DNA of 54,023 nt, from NCBI GenBank assembly GCA_938041695.1, contig CALISI010000027.1:1-54023 (forward strand), read 5' to 3'. A model generated the notes under the pieces. That model searched no databases. It saw only the letters and a list, made by a program, of their open reading frames with translations, and was not told the origin of the DNA. The position numbers and the translations under genes are program-made. This document shows positions 1 through 8,128 of this stretch, one piece after another (position 1 is the first letter of the stretch; every line of letters starts with the position of its first letter). The DNA is from an uncultured Actinomyces sp. GTDB lineage: Bacteria; Actinomycetota; Actinomycetes; Actinomycetales; Actinomycetaceae.

Positions 1-333
1 GCGTGCCCGCAAGCAATAGGTGTTCCGTCCAACGCCATAACTCAGACATGCGCTACGAGAACCCCCTCTATCTCGCCGAGGAGGCCGCAGCCCTGGACCT
101 GATCACCGACGGCCGCACCGCCCTCGACCCTCATCAAGCAGCTGAGCCAGGACCGCGCCCTCGCGGAAGCCGACACTCTCCTCCTGACGATCCCCAACCA
201 GATCGGATTCGAGGAAAACTGGTCGATCATCCGCAACTTCGTGGAGTACGTGGCACCCGCGCTCGGGTGGGAACCGGCGCGTCCGGGCATTCTCCCGACG
301 GGCTACGAGATTGACGAGGCCGTGGCCGAGTAG
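1..333 (+). pseudogene. Remnant of a luciferase-like flavin monooxygenase gene (5' end off window)
   Basis: Two fragments of one protein family lie in different frames. From 48, in frame 3, MRYENPLYLAEEAAALDLI matches the conserved central region of bacterial luciferase-like (LLM class) flavin-dependent monooxygenases. From about 103 to the TAG at 331-333, in frame 1, DTLLLTIPNQIGFEENW and NFVEYVAPALGW match the C-terminal region of the same family. The frame changes at about 110-125, and the family's usual stretch of well over 100 residues between these regions is missing, so the gene carries an internal deletion plus a frameshift. The start lies outside the window. Family assignment is from motif recall; that both pieces came from one gene is inference from order and strand. 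Confidence 0.6.
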
Positions 334-477
334 GAGGTCAGGTGAAGACCGACTGACGAAGGCGGCGTCAAGCTGGGGTGGGGGGCATCGGCAAGCCCTA
401 CCCCGGTTTCCCTTTTGGTGTGTGCTGGCATACACTGGTTGGACACTATCCACGCAAGACGATGAGGTCTTCTCATA

Positions 478-1944
478 ATGGCTCGACGCTCGAAGGGCGC
501 AGTGTCAATCAATCCGCGCTCCGCCCAGAACATGTCCACCCGACAGAGGGGTTTGTCCAAGAAGAAGGAGAAGATCAGCCCGATCAAGGCCTTCGGCGCT
601 TGTGGCGCGCTGGCCTGCATCGTGACGTCCCTGTTTATCCAGCTGCCCGGCCTGGACGCGTCGGGCACCCGCATGTTCGGAATCTTCCTGGCCGCGATCC
701 TGCTGTGGGTCACGGAGGCGGTGCCCCTGGCGGGCACGGCTGTCCTCGTCATCTTCCTGGAGGTCCTCTTCATCTCGGACCACGCCCTCCTCGCCGTGGG
801 TGAGGGCGCACCCGCGTACACGAAGTTCTTCGGGGCGCTGGCCAACCCGGTGATCGTCCTGTTCCTGGGCGGCTTCATGGTGGCCGACGGGGCCGCGAAG
901 TACAAGCTGGATCGTGCCCTGTCGGCCGTCCTCCTCAAGCCCTTCATCGGAAAGCCTCGCCTGACCGTCATGGGCGTCATGCTGATCACCGCGATCATGA
1001 GTATGTTCATGTCCAACACGGCGACGACGGCCACGATGTTCGCTGTCATGATGCCCGTCATCATGGCCCTGCCCGAGGGCAAGGCGCGCACGGGAATCGC
1101 GCTGTCGATCCCGGTGGCCGCGAACGTCGGCGGCATGGGCACGCCCGTGGGTACCCCGCCGAACGCGATCGCCCTGGGCGCCCTGGAGAACGCCGGCGTC
1201 ACGGTGACCTTCCTGCAGTGGATGCTCGCGGCCGTGCCGCTCATGCTGGTCCTCCTCGCCCTGTCGTGGGCGTTCATCGCCTGGCGCTACATCCCCTCCG
1301 ACGCCTCCTTCAACATCGACACCTCTGCCCGATTCGAGAAATCCCGCAACGCGATCATCTTCTACTCGGTCGCGGGCGTGACGATCTTCCTGTGGATGAC
1401 TGAGTCCCTGCATCACCTCTCCGCCAACGTGGTGGGCTTCCTTCCGGTTGTGGTTCTCCTGATGACGAAGGTCATGAGCGGCGACGACCTGCGTGCTCTC
1501 GACTGGCCGGTCCTATGGCTGGTTGCGGGCGGTATCGCCCTGGGCTCGGGCGTGGCGGCCACCGGCCTCGACAAGTGGATGCTCGGCTCGATCCAGTGGG
1601 CCTCGATCCCGGGCGTCCTCCTGATCTTCGTGCTCGCCCTCGTGGGGTGGGTGACCTCGAACGTCATCTCGCACTCCGCGTCCGCGAACCTGCTCATCCC
1701 GATGGGCATGGGCCTGGCGACCACCGTCTCTACGAGCGCCGCAGAAATCGCCATCGTCATCGCGCTGGGCTGTTCGCTGGGCATGTGCCTGCCGATCTCG
1801 ACCCCGCCGAACGCGATCGCGTACTCGACGGGTACGACGCCCACGCGTGAGATGGTGGTCGTCGGCGTCATCGTCGGTATCGTTGGCATCGTTCTCTTGT
1901 CGTTCGTTGCGCCGTTGACCTGGGGTTTCATTGGGGTGATGTGA
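478..1944 (+). CDS. SLC13/DASS-family anion permease
   Basis: A 488-residue polytopic membrane protein of the divalent anion:Na+ symporter (DASS/SLC13) family, which imports dicarboxylates, citrate or sulfate; the substrate cannot be told from sequence. Family marks are the two signature loops, SNTATTATMFAVMMP followed by GTPVGTPPNAIALG in the first half and SHSASANLLIPMG followed by PISTPPNAIAYSTG in the second, the expected pseudo-twofold repeat with an SNT/TPPNA pair in each half. A basic cytoplasmic head of about 35 residues (SKKKEKISPIK) precedes the first membrane span. The start at 478 is supported by GATGAGG about 10 nt upstream; ATG 532 has no such site. The kinase gene begins one base after its stop, so transport and sensing are probably co-transcribed. 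Confidence 0.88.
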   Translation: MARRSKGAVSINPRSAQNMSTRQRGLSKKKEKISPIKAFGACGALACIVTSLFIQLPGLDASGTRMFGIFLAAILLWVTEAVPLAGTAVLVIFLEVLFISDHALLAVGEGAPAYTKFFGALANPVIVLFLGGFMVADGAAKYKLDRALSAVLLKPFIGKPRLTVMGVMLITAIMSMFMSNTATTATMFAVMMPVIMALPEGKARTGIALSIPVAANVGGMGTPVGTPPNAIALGALENAGVTVTFLQWMLAAVPLMLVLLALSWAFIAWRYIPSDASFNIDTSARFEKSRNAIIFYSVAGVTIFLWMTESLHHLSANVVGFLPVVVLLMTKVMSGDDLRALDWPVLWLVAGGIALGSGVAATGLDKWMLGSIQWASIPGVLLIFVLALVGWVTSNVISHSASANLLIPMGMGLATTVSTSAAEIAIVIALGCSLGMCLPISTPPNAIAYSTGTTPTREMVVVGVIVGIVGIVLLSFVAPLTWGFIGVM

Positions 1945-1945
1945 C

Positions 1946-4054
1946 GTGTCCGTGGACGAGGTCGTGGTCGGCTCGGGTGCGCTAGGTCGCCCGAGGCCGG
2001 GGCTGGCCCACGGGTGGACGCGGGGGCCTGCGGCTGAGGACGCTTCGGTGCTGGCCCGCACGGACGTGCGAGCCAGCGGTCACCGAGTCGGCCACCCGAT
2101 TCACCTGCTGGTGTGCGGCGATGATTCGCGCTCGATTGCTGCTCCCGTCACGAGGGATTTGGCGCATGCTTTCCCGGGCCTGTGCCTGGACCGCGTTGAC
2201 GGGATCGAGGACTTGGCTGCATACGATGCGAGCCTGAATCCGGGCGATCATGTGCTCATGGGCCTGGTGACCTCCGAGGTCGCCGACATTGATGCGCTGA
2301 TTGATCGGGCGGGGACGATACCGGCGCTGCGTCGCATGCAGTGGGTCGTGGTCACGGATCGCTCGGAGCACCGAGACCTGGCGCGGTGCATACAGTCGGA
2401 CGCCCTCGCCTCGGTGTTGAAGTCCCCGTGGACGGTTCCTCTGCTGGCGGGTCAGGCCTATTCGACGATGGTGCGCTACCTGCACGGATGCGGGTACTCG
2501 GACAGGCAGATCCGCTCGCTCATCGCAGACCCGCCACCGTTCGCCGTGCAGGGCCCGCTCCTGGAGGGATTGGACCGCGATGAGCGCGAGGTCGTCATGG
2601 AGCTCCTCGCCGGCGTTGAGCGCGTGCTCGGTCAGCGGCCTCGGCTCATTGTCCCCGAGGGGATACAGCTGGTGACCCAGGGCGAGCCGGTGGCTGCCGT
2701 CTACCTGGTGCTCGACGGTCAGGTGTCGCTGCACAGGGATTCGGCGCAGGGCGAGGTTTTGGCGCATTTGGCCTCGTCGGGTCCGCTCATCGGCCTCGTG
2801 TCGTTGGCCCGCGCGGAGGACGCGTTCTTCACGGGCGAGACGGCGACGGAGGCGACGCTGGTGCGCCTGACGACCGAGCAGCTCCAGATCGTCATCTCTG
2901 AGGACCCCTCGATCGGCGCGACCCTGACGGCGCTTGCGATCCGCTCGCTGACGCGCCGTCTCATGCGCGCCGAGGACCTGCACCTGCAAAACGCGATGCT
3001 CGCCGAGGACCTCGAGGCTCAGAAGGAGGCCCTGGCGGCCACGCTCGAGGACCTGCGTGCCACCCGCGCCCAGCTGGTCGAACGCGCGCGCTTTGCGATG
3101 CTCGGCGAGTTGAGCGCCGGCATCGCCCACGAGCTCAACAACCCGGTGACCGCCCTCGTGCGCGCGGCCAAGCACCTGCACGAGGATGTCGATGCGGCGC
3201 TCGCGGCACCGGCCACGGCCTCGTCGAGGGAGGCGATGGCCCGCGCCCTGACCGCGCCGCCGCGCTCCACGTCGGTTGAGCGCGCCCTCATGAAGGAGCT
3301 CCTGCCCGTCGTCGGTGACCGCACGCTCGCGCGGCGCCTCGTGCGCGCGGGGGTCCAGGGGGCGGACGGTGCGCGCTCTCTCGCGCAGATACCGGGCGGC
3401 ATCGACGCGTACGAGGCCGGGGCGCGCCTGGGAGGGTCCCTGCGCTCGGTGCTCGCTGCGGGGGACCGCGTCATCGAGCTGACCCAGTCCCTGAAGGGCT
3501 ACGCGCGCCCCGACGCCGAGGATCTGAAACCCGTGGACGTGCGCGAGGGCATCGACGACGTGTTGAGGCTGACCGCTCACAGGGTGCGGGGTATCCGCAT
3601 CGACTGCGACTACGAGGATGTGCCGCCCGTGTGCGCGCACCCGGCGAAGTTGCAGCAGGTGTGGACGAACCTCATCGTGAACGCGGCCGAGGCCATCGAG
3701 GATGAGAACGCCGACCTGGTCGCCGCCGCCGAGACGTCTGGCGGCGTGCCTGAGCTGCCCGCGCGCGGCGAGGCCGAGGCCCTTATCCGCATCACCGTGC
3801 GCCCCACCCCCGAGGGCGTGAGTGTCACCATTCATGACAACGGCCCGGGCATCGACCCGGGAATCGTCGACAACATTATGGAGCCCCACTTCACCACCAA
3901 GGCGGGGCGCGTCCGATTCGGCTTGGGCATGGGCATGTCCATCGTCCGAAGCATCATCGCCGATCATGGGGGCACCCTCGCGATCGACTCTCACCCGGGA
4001 TCCACGATCATGCGGATCTCGCTGCCCGCCCAATCACACGAGGAGGAATCATGA
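1946..4054 (+). CDS. Sensor histidine kinase with degenerate receiver and cyclic-nucleotide-binding-like domains
   Basis: A 702-residue soluble kinase without membrane spans. Residues about 50-185 look like a receiver domain lacking a clear phospho-acceptor. Residues 231-341 are a CNB/Crp-type beta-barrel (LVTQGEPVAAVYLVLDGQVS, then a C-terminal helix). A coiled coil at about 345-380 leads to the H box AGIAHELNNP with His395 as phosphorylation site. The ATPase domain shows N box NLIVNAAEAIED (N575, N579), G1 DNGPGID (D631) and G2 GLGMGMS (about 659-665). The GTG start directly follows the permease stop. Its stop overlaps the ATG of the receiver gene (ATGA), so the two form a translationally coupled two-component pair. 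The ligand of the CNB-like domain is unknown. Confidence 0.88.
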   Translation: MSVDEVVVGSGALGRPRPGLAHGWTRGPAAEDASVLARTDVRASGHRVGHPIHLLVCGDDSRSIAAPVTRDLAHAFPGLCLDRVDGIEDLAAYDASLNPGDHVLMGLVTSEVADIDALIDRAGTIPALRRMQWVVVTDRSEHRDLARCIQSDALASVLKSPWTVPLLAGQAYSTMVRYLHGCGYSDRQIRSLIADPPPFAVQGPLLEGLDRDEREVVMELLAGVERVLGQRPRLIVPEGIQLVTQGEPVAAVYLVLDGQVSLHRDSAQGEVLAHLASSGPLIGLVSLARAEDAFFTGETATEATLVRLTTEQLQIVISEDPSIGATLTALAIRSLTRRLMRAEDLHLQNAMLAEDLEAQKEALAATLEDLRATRAQLVERARFAMLGELSAGIAHELNNPVTALVRAAKHLHEDVDAALAAPATASSREAMARALTAPPRSTSVERALMKELLPVVGDRTLARRLVRAGVQGADGARSLAQIPGGIDAYEAGARLGGSLRSVLAAGDRVIELTQSLKGYARPDAEDLKPVDVREGIDDVLRLTAHRVRGIRIDCDYEDVPPVCAHPAKLQQVWTNLIVNAAEAIEDENADLVAAAETSGGVPELPARGEAEALIRITVRPTPEGVSVTIHDNGPGIDPGIVDNIMEPHFTTKAGRVRFGLGMGMSIVRSIIADHGGTLAIDSHPGSTIMRISLPAQSHEEES

Positions 4055-4521
4055 CCCTGACAATCCTGTCCCTTGAGGACGAAGCAGACGTGCGCGATGC
4101 GCTCGAGCGCGATCTTGAACAGTTCTGGGACAAGATCCGGCTCGAAGTCGCCGAGGATGTTGACGACGCGTGGGCCGTCATCGACGAGATCGTCGAGGAT
4201 GGGGACGAGCTGGCCCTCGTCCTGTCCGACCATCGTCTGCCCGGAAAGTCGGGCGTGGACTTCCTCGTGGAGCTCATGAAGGACGAGCGTTTCGGCGCGA
4301 CACGCACGGTCCTGGTGACCGGGCAGGCGGACCAGGCCGACACGATCCGCGCGGTCAACCAGGCGGGCTTGGACTACTACATTGGCAAGCCCTGGAACCC
4401 CGACGAGCTGCGCACGGTCGTGCGTGACCAGCTCACCGAGTACGTCCTGGAGACCGATGTGGACCCCCTGCCCTATGTGAGCGTGCTCGACGGCGTGCGC
4501 GTCATGGAGGCAATTCGCTAA
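4051..4521 (+). CDS. Stand-alone response regulator receiver
   Basis: A 156-residue single-domain receiver. Conserved residues are the acidic pair E9/D10/E11 (LSLEDEAD), phospho-acceptor D60 in LVLSDHRLPG, T90 in LVTGQ and K113 in IGKPW. No DNA-binding domain follows; about 25 residues after the last helix end in VLDGVRVMEAIR. GAGGAGGA at 4041-4048 is a strong ribosome binding site, and the start overlaps the stop of the kinase gene, identifying the kinase as its partner. With no output domain it should act by protein-protein contact or as a phosphate shuttle. The KPW loop is typical of receivers paired with soluble PAS/CNB-type kinases. A hairpin at 4537-4572 ends the unit. Confidence 0.9.
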   Translation: MTLTILSLEDEADVRDALERDLEQFWDKIRLEVAEDVDDAWAVIDEIVEDGDELALVLSDHRLPGKSGVDFLVELMKDERFGATRTVLVTGQADQADTIRAVNQAGLDYYIGKPWNPDELRTVVRDQLTEYVLETDVDPLPYVSVLDGVRVMEAIR

Positions 4522-4536
4522 ACCCTTGACTAAAGG

Positions 4537-4572
4537 GCCGCCGCGCTCGCCGATGAAGGCGAGCGCGGCGGC
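4537..4572. terminator. Hairpin between convergent genes
   Basis: A perfect 15-bp inverted repeat (GCCGCCGCGCTCGCC / GGCGAGCGCGGCGGC) with the 6-nt loop GATGAA lies 16 nt after the receiver stop and 15 nt before the stop of the minus-strand gene. It could end transcription from both sides. There is no long T run, as is usual for actinobacterial terminators. Confidence 0.8.
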
Positions 4573-4586
4573 CGCTCGCTAGCGTG

Positions 4587-5237
4587 TCAGCCCTGCGGTC
4601 GGCCCGGGTCGTTGCACATGGTGATGCCCTCGAAGCCGGCGGCACCCAGCACCTGGAAGATCTCGTCGAGGAGGACCATCGGCTGGGCCGTGCCCGCCGC
4701 GAACTCGGGGTGGCGGATTTCGATGGCGGCCATGCCGCGCGGGTCCGTGACCGGCTCGGTGTCGAACCTCTGTGACAGTAGAGCGTTGGCCTCCTCCAGG
4801 TCGGCGGGGGAGCCGAACGCCCAGGTCACGGCCTTGTTGCCGGCGCCCGTGGGGGTGCGGTGAATGTACATGCGGGTCATGAGGATGCGGCGCCCGTGAC
4901 GGGGGAACACGTCGCCGACGCGCATGAACAGCGCGATGTCGGCCAGGTCGCCTCCGAGCGACGAATCCACGAGCGCGTAGCCGTAAGCGCCGATGCCTCG
5001 CAGGGTCAGCGCGTCCGCGAGAAGCCCCATGACCTCGTCCCCGAAAGGCTCGGGCTGGAAGTACACGCCCTCGCCGACCTCAGGCGCATCCGGGCCGAGC
5101 AGCGAAATCTCGAAGCCCGCGTCCGCCAGCGCGTCCCGCACGAGCGCAACGTTGTGCTCCGGGAAAGGGTGCAGCGCGGCCGCATTCGCGGCGATACGCT
5201 CGATAAACACGTAGGTGGAAAAACCAAGCTCAGCCAT
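4587..5237 (-). CDS. Conserved-looking protein of unknown function
   Basis: A 216-residue soluble protein that I do not recognise. There is no signal peptide and no membrane span. The composition is balanced, with motifs such as YVFIERIAANAAALHPFPEH near the start and RHGRRILMTRMYIHRTPTG in the middle. A mature GC-rich codon pattern and clear boundaries support it as a real gene. The start has no Shine-Dalgarno; instead TACAAT (minus strand, 5249-5244) lies 6 nt before the ATG, the spacing of a leaderless transcript. It is downstream of, and separated by an inverted-repeat hairpin from, the nitroreductase gene on the same strand. Confidence 0.7.
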   Translation of the reverse strand: MAELGFSTYVFIERIAANAAALHPFPEHNVALVRDALADAGFEISLLGPDAPEVGEGVYFQPEPFGDEVMGLLADALTLRGIGAYGYALVDSSLGGDLADIALFMRVGDVFPRHGRRILMTRMYIHRTPTGAGNKAVTWAFGSPADLEEANALLSQRFDTEPVTDPRGMAAIEIRHPEFAAGTAQPMVLLDEIFQVLGAAGFEGITMCNDPGRPQG

Positions 5238-5243
5238 GTACCC

Positions 5244-5249
5244 ATTGTA
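5244..5249 (-). promoter_or_regulatory. -10 box of a leaderless transcript
   Basis: TACAAT on the minus strand, then 6 nt, then the ATG at 5237. Transcription would begin at or next to the start codon. No good -35 hexamer was identified. Confidence 0.55.
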
Positions 5250-5273
5250 CGGGCGCGTGCCCCGCGAACACGG

Positions 5274-5332
5274 GACGAGGCCGCGGCCCCCACCCCGGTC
5301 AGGGGACCGCGAGGGGAGGCCACGGCCTCGTC
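5274..5332. terminator. Inverted pair of the GACGAGGCCG word, likely nitroreductase terminator
   Basis: The word GACGAGGCCGCGGCC (5274-5288) faces GGCCACGGCCTCGTC (5318-5332), 14 of 15 positions complementary, with a GC-rich loop. It lies 12 nt after the nitroreductase stop on the minus strand and ahead of the next minus-strand gene. Confidence 0.65.
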
Positions 5333-5344
5333 AATGAAGAAGGG

Positions 5345-6094
5345 TCAGCGCTGGCACAGGCCCTGCTCGTTGAGGACCTGCATGATGGTGGAGACGTGCG
5401 CGCCGCCCACGCCGATGCCGTTGGCAACCAGGTGTGTGAAGGACTCCAGGCGCGAGCCGGACCGCAGGTCGTAGTACTCGGTGACCTCGCGGTCGTAGTC
5501 GGCGAGAGCCTCGGTGTAGGACTCGACGCGCGGGTAGGTGTTCTCGGCAGTCAGGATAGACAGGGGAAGGCGCGGCTTCTGGCCGGGCTCCTGGTCCGAG
5601 TGGCCCACCAGCAGGCCCAGGATCGGGAAGGTCAGTTCCGGCAGCTCGAGAGCGTCCACGACGAGCCTCGGATCCGCCAGGATCGAGCCGAGGTAGACGG
5701 TGCCCAGGCCCATCGACTCGGCTGCAACCACGACGTTCTGCGCGGCCAGCAGCGCGTCTTCGGCACCCGTGAGGAACAGGTTCATCGAAGACAGGGCCTC
5801 CGAGGAGACGCCCTGCTCGGCGCGGATGCGGCTGTTGCGGTACAGGTCGACGACGAAGATGAACATGTCGCCCTTCGTGCCGCCCACGTAGGGCTGGCCG
5901 GATGCGGCGTAGATCTTCTCGCGCACCTGCGGGTCGGTGATGTGCAGGACCGTGTACCCCTGCAGGTAGGAGGCGGTTGCAGTGTGGCGGGCCACCTCCA
6001 TGAGGGTTTCGATTTCGGCCTCGGTGAGGGGCTGCTCCTTGTAGGCGCGGATCGTGCGGTGGGCGAGCTGGCTCGCAATCGTCTCGTTTGTCAT
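5345..6094 (-). CDS. NfsA-type NAD(P)H-dependent nitroreductase
   Basis: A 249-residue FMN-dependent oxidoreductase of the nitroreductase family. The N-terminal HRTIRAYKEQPLTEAEIETL is the classical FMN-phosphate-binding start (HRSIR-like), and ESMGLGTVYLGSILADP is the conserved central segment of the NfsA/FRP branch. Length fits that branch (about 240-250). Substrates are likely quinones, nitro compounds or flavin; the physiological one is unknown. It is transcribed divergently from the alpha/beta hydrolase across only 23 nt. TAGAAT on the minus strand ends 6 nt before the ATG and there is no Shine-Dalgarno, so the mRNA is probably leaderless. A word-pair hairpin follows the stop. Confidence 0.85.
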   Translation of the reverse strand: MTNETIASQLAHRTIRAYKEQPLTEAEIETLMEVARHTATASYLQGYTVLHITDPQVREKIYAASGQPYVGGTKGDMFIFVVDLYRNSRIRAEQGVSSEALSSMNLFLTGAEDALLAAQNVVVAAESMGLGTVYLGSILADPRLVVDALELPELTFPILGLLVGHSDQEPGQKPRLPLSILTAENTYPRVESYTEALADYDREVTEYYDLRSGSRLESFTHLVANGIGVGGAHVSTIMQVLNEQGLCQR

Positions 6095-6100
6095 GTGTTC

Positions 6101-6110
6101 ATTCTACGAT
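6101..6110. promoter_or_regulatory. Overlapping divergent -10 boxes in a 23-bp intergenic region
   Basis: On the minus strand TAGAAT (6106-6101) lies 6 nt before the nitroreductase ATG. On the plus strand TACGAT (6105-6110) lies 7 nt before the GTG at 6118. The two hexamers share two base pairs, so RNA polymerase could probably occupy only one at a time. Confidence 0.5.
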
Positions 6111-6117
6111 TGGGTGC

Positions 6118-7053
6118 GTGAAACAGATAGAGCCTTTCGGTCCTTTTGCGCTGGCAGCAAACGTCATCCCCGTCGCTGTTCCTTCTCCGGCCGGCGAGCT
6201 GAGCGGCCTGCTGACCGGCCCGAGCGCCCCCGCCCTCGTCGATGGAACCGTCACGATTTCCGCGGCCTCCTCACCGGACGCGGCGGGGGAGAACCGCGCG
6301 CTCCTCGTCCCCGGCTACACGGGCTCCAAGGAGGACTACGCGCCCGTCCTGCCCTTCCTGGGCGATGCGGGCTGGGACGTCCTCGCCTATTCGCAACGAG
6401 GCCAGGGCGGGTCCGCTGCCCCCGCGGGCCTGGGCGCGTACGGGATGAGCGACTTTGTCGGTGACCTCATCTCCGTCGCCGAGGCCTGGGCCGGGACCTC
6501 GGGCCGCGTGCACCTCGTGGGCCACTCCTTCGGCGGCATCGTCGCGCGTGCGGCCGTCATCGCGCGGCCCGACCTCTTCGCCTCCGTCACCCTCTTCTGC
6601 TCGGGGCGCGCCGTCTACGACTGGATGAACACCCTGCCGATCCTCGACCCCCTGCCCACGGGTCCGGGCGCGCGCGAGCACGTGCTGCGCACCTACTTCC
6701 CGGACATGAAGTTCGACGAGCCGGGCGTCGGATGGGCGGAATTCCAACGTATCCGCGCGCTGGACACGGCCTCGGAAAACCTGGTGGGCATCGCCCGCAT
6801 CCTCTCCCAGCTGCGCCCCGACACCCCGGCGCTCGCGGCCACGGGCGTGCCCGTGCACGTGCTGTACGGGGACCAGGACGAGATCTGGCCGCCGTCGTGG
6901 TACACGGAGGAGGCCGCCGACCTGGGTGCCCGTGAGAGCATCATCCGAGGGGGCACGCACAGCCCGCAGCTGCAGTTCCCGCGCCAGTGGGCGGAGTCTG
7001 CCACCTCGTTCTGGGCTGCCGTGGAGTCGGGGGCGCTGGTCTGGTCCATGTGA
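6118..7053 (+). CDS. Alpha/beta-hydrolase fold protein
   Basis: A 311-residue serine hydrolase. The nucleophile elbow is GHSFGG (S137), the acid lies in YGDQDEIWPP (D252 or D254), and the histidine is H281 in RGGTHSPQ. LLVPGYTGSKEDYAPVLPFL carries the oxyanion-hole region. The family covers esterases, haloperoxidase-like enzymes and peptidases, so substrate is undetermined; no signal peptide is seen, so it is cytoplasmic. The GTG at 6118 is preferred over an upstream ATG at 6088 because the upstream residues (SCVHSTIGC) are not family-like and overlap the nitroreductase start, and because TACGAT lies 7 nt before the GTG as in other leaderless starts here. Confidence 0.85.
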   Translation: MKQIEPFGPFALAANVIPVAVPSPAGELSGLLTGPSAPALVDGTVTISAASSPDAAGENRALLVPGYTGSKEDYAPVLPFLGDAGWDVLAYSQRGQGGSAAPAGLGAYGMSDFVGDLISVAEAWAGTSGRVHLVGHSFGGIVARAAVIARPDLFASVTLFCSGRAVYDWMNTLPILDPLPTGPGAREHVLRTYFPDMKFDEPGVGWAEFQRIRALDTASENLVGIARILSQLRPDTPALAATGVPVHVLYGDQDEIWPPSWYTEEAADLGARESIIRGGTHSPQLQFPRQWAESATSFWAAVESGALVWSM

Positions 7054-7118
7054 TGCGGGAGGGTGTGACATCGTCCCAAAATCGCGCTTTGTGGCGAGTG
7101 CGTGTGAGTATGGGTGCT

Positions 7119-7124
7119 TAGTAT
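7119..7124 (+). promoter_or_regulatory. -10 box of a leaderless transcript
   Basis: TAGTAT followed by 7 nt and the ATG at 7132 of the lipoprotein gene. No Shine-Dalgarno is present in the intervening sequence. Confidence 0.55.
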
Positions 7125-7131
7125 GGTGTTT

Positions 7132-7527
7132 ATGAACAAGCGTTCCATCCTCACAGCAGTGCTGGCGCTCGGCCTGGGCATCTCCGCCCTGACCGGCTGT
7201 GCCACCGATTCCGCTCACTCCTACGTGACCCCGAAGGACGTCAAGACGGTCGAGCGTCCCATCGCTCAGATCGACGACAGTGGCATCAAGGTCCCCGAGA
7301 AGCGCGACCTGAAGATCAAGCTGGCCGACTCCGACAAGGCCGCCAAGTGGAAGATCGAGGTCTCTGACCCCACGGCCCTCGAGGTCGGCAAGTCCGAGAA
7401 GAACGTCGTCACCCTGCACCCGCTGCGTGCACTGGGCGAGGACGACGACCCGATCACCGTGACACTGACCGATCCGGACGGCATCACGACCGACTTCAAG
7501 GTGACCATCACCGAGGGTGCCAACTGA
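7132..7527 (+). CDS. Small secreted lipoprotein
   Basis: A 131-residue protein with a lipoprotein signal peptide: MNKRS, a hydrophobic core, then lipobox ALTG|C with the lipidated Cys at 23. The mature part has about 108 residues and looks beta-rich (repeated charged strands such as KRDLKIKLADSDKAAKWKIEV and DPITVTLTDPDGITTDFKVTI), suggesting one Ig-like or cadherin-like sandwich facing the cell surface. No family was recognised. ATG 7132 is chosen over two upstream ATGs because the signal peptide is then of normal length and TAGTAT lies 7 nt upstream. A strong hairpin terminator follows at 7548-7575. Confidence 0.8.
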   Translation: MNKRSILTAVLALGLGISALTGCATDSAHSYVTPKDVKTVERPIAQIDDSGIKVPEKRDLKIKLADSDKAAKWKIEVSDPTALEVGKSEKNVVTLHPLRALGEDDDPITVTLTDPDGITTDFKVTITEGAN

Positions 7528-7547
7528 TTCCATACTGACAACGCTGA

Positions 7548-7575
7548 GGGCCCAGGATCTGCGGATCCTGGGCCC
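7548..7575. terminator. Rho-independent-type terminator
   Basis: A perfect 12-bp stem (GGGCCCAGGATC / GATCCTGGGCCC) with loop TGCG, followed by TTTGCGTT. It sits between the convergent lipoprotein and toxin genes and may serve both. Confidence 0.85.
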
Positions 7576-7609
7576 TTTGCGTTGTGTTGCGGCAGCTGGG
7601 TGCTGGATG

Positions 7610-8128
7610 CTACAGAGTGTCGATAAACTCCCGCAGGGCGTGCAGCGGCAACACCAGGTGGTTCTCCGCTCCCGGGCAGGGAACAAAGCTCGAGGACTGG
7701 TTGAGGTAGAAGTCGCGCGCGTGGTCGTTGGCACAGTGGACCAGGAGGGCAGCGAATCCCACCTCATGACTGAGCTTGTAGGCTCGCAAGAGTGCATCTT
7801 TGAGCAGGGCTGCGCCGATGCCTCGTCCCTGCGCGCGCTGATCGACGGCGAGTCGCGCGAGGAGGAGAACTGGGCATGGCTCCGGGCGTTGGCCAGGTTT
7901 GAGGGCATCTGGGAGTGTGCTGCGCTGCACTGCCCCCATCGATAGGGCGTAGAAACCAAGCGTCTCTGGTTCCTGCGTTGTGACGAAGATGCGAGCGTTT
8001 CCGGCTCGGTGGTTCTGCCACGCAAATCGGTGAAACCAATCGTCTATCTCAGTGTTGCCTGATTGGAAACGCGACCGGTCGTCCCTCCGTTCGAGAGGCC
8101 GCGGCTCTTGCAGGACTGATACGTACAT
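7610..8128 (-). CDS. GNAT acetyltransferase, TacT-type toxin
   Basis: A 172-residue GNAT-fold acetyltransferase. The acetyl-CoA pyrophosphate loop is QRAQGRGIGAALL, preceded by the beta-strand LLARLAVD. The N-terminal GNTEIDDWFHRFAWQNH and the C-terminal DFYLNQSSSFVPCP match the layout of TacT/AtaT-family toxins, which acetylate the amino group of charged tRNAs and stop translation. The gene follows a DUF1778-type antitoxin and its ATG shares one base with the antitoxin stop (TGATG), the usual coupled arrangement. Both share the operator at 8455-8475. Family by motif and context; which tRNA it targets is unknown. Confidence 0.85.
   Translation of the reverse strand: MYVSVLQEPRPLERRDDRSRFQSGNTEIDDWFHRFAWQNHRAGNARIFVTTQEPETLGFYALSMGAVQRSTLPDALKPGQRPEPCPVLLLARLAVDQRAQGRGIGAALLKDALLRAYKLSHEVGFAALLVHCANDHARDFYLNQSSSFVPCPGAENHLVLPLHALREFIDTL

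Noticed and set aside
1982..4033. 683-residue antisense ORF opposite the sensor kinase
   Set aside because: Shadow frame of a GC-rich gene; the plus strand has complete kinase motifs and the antisense product is Arg/His-rich low-complexity sequence.
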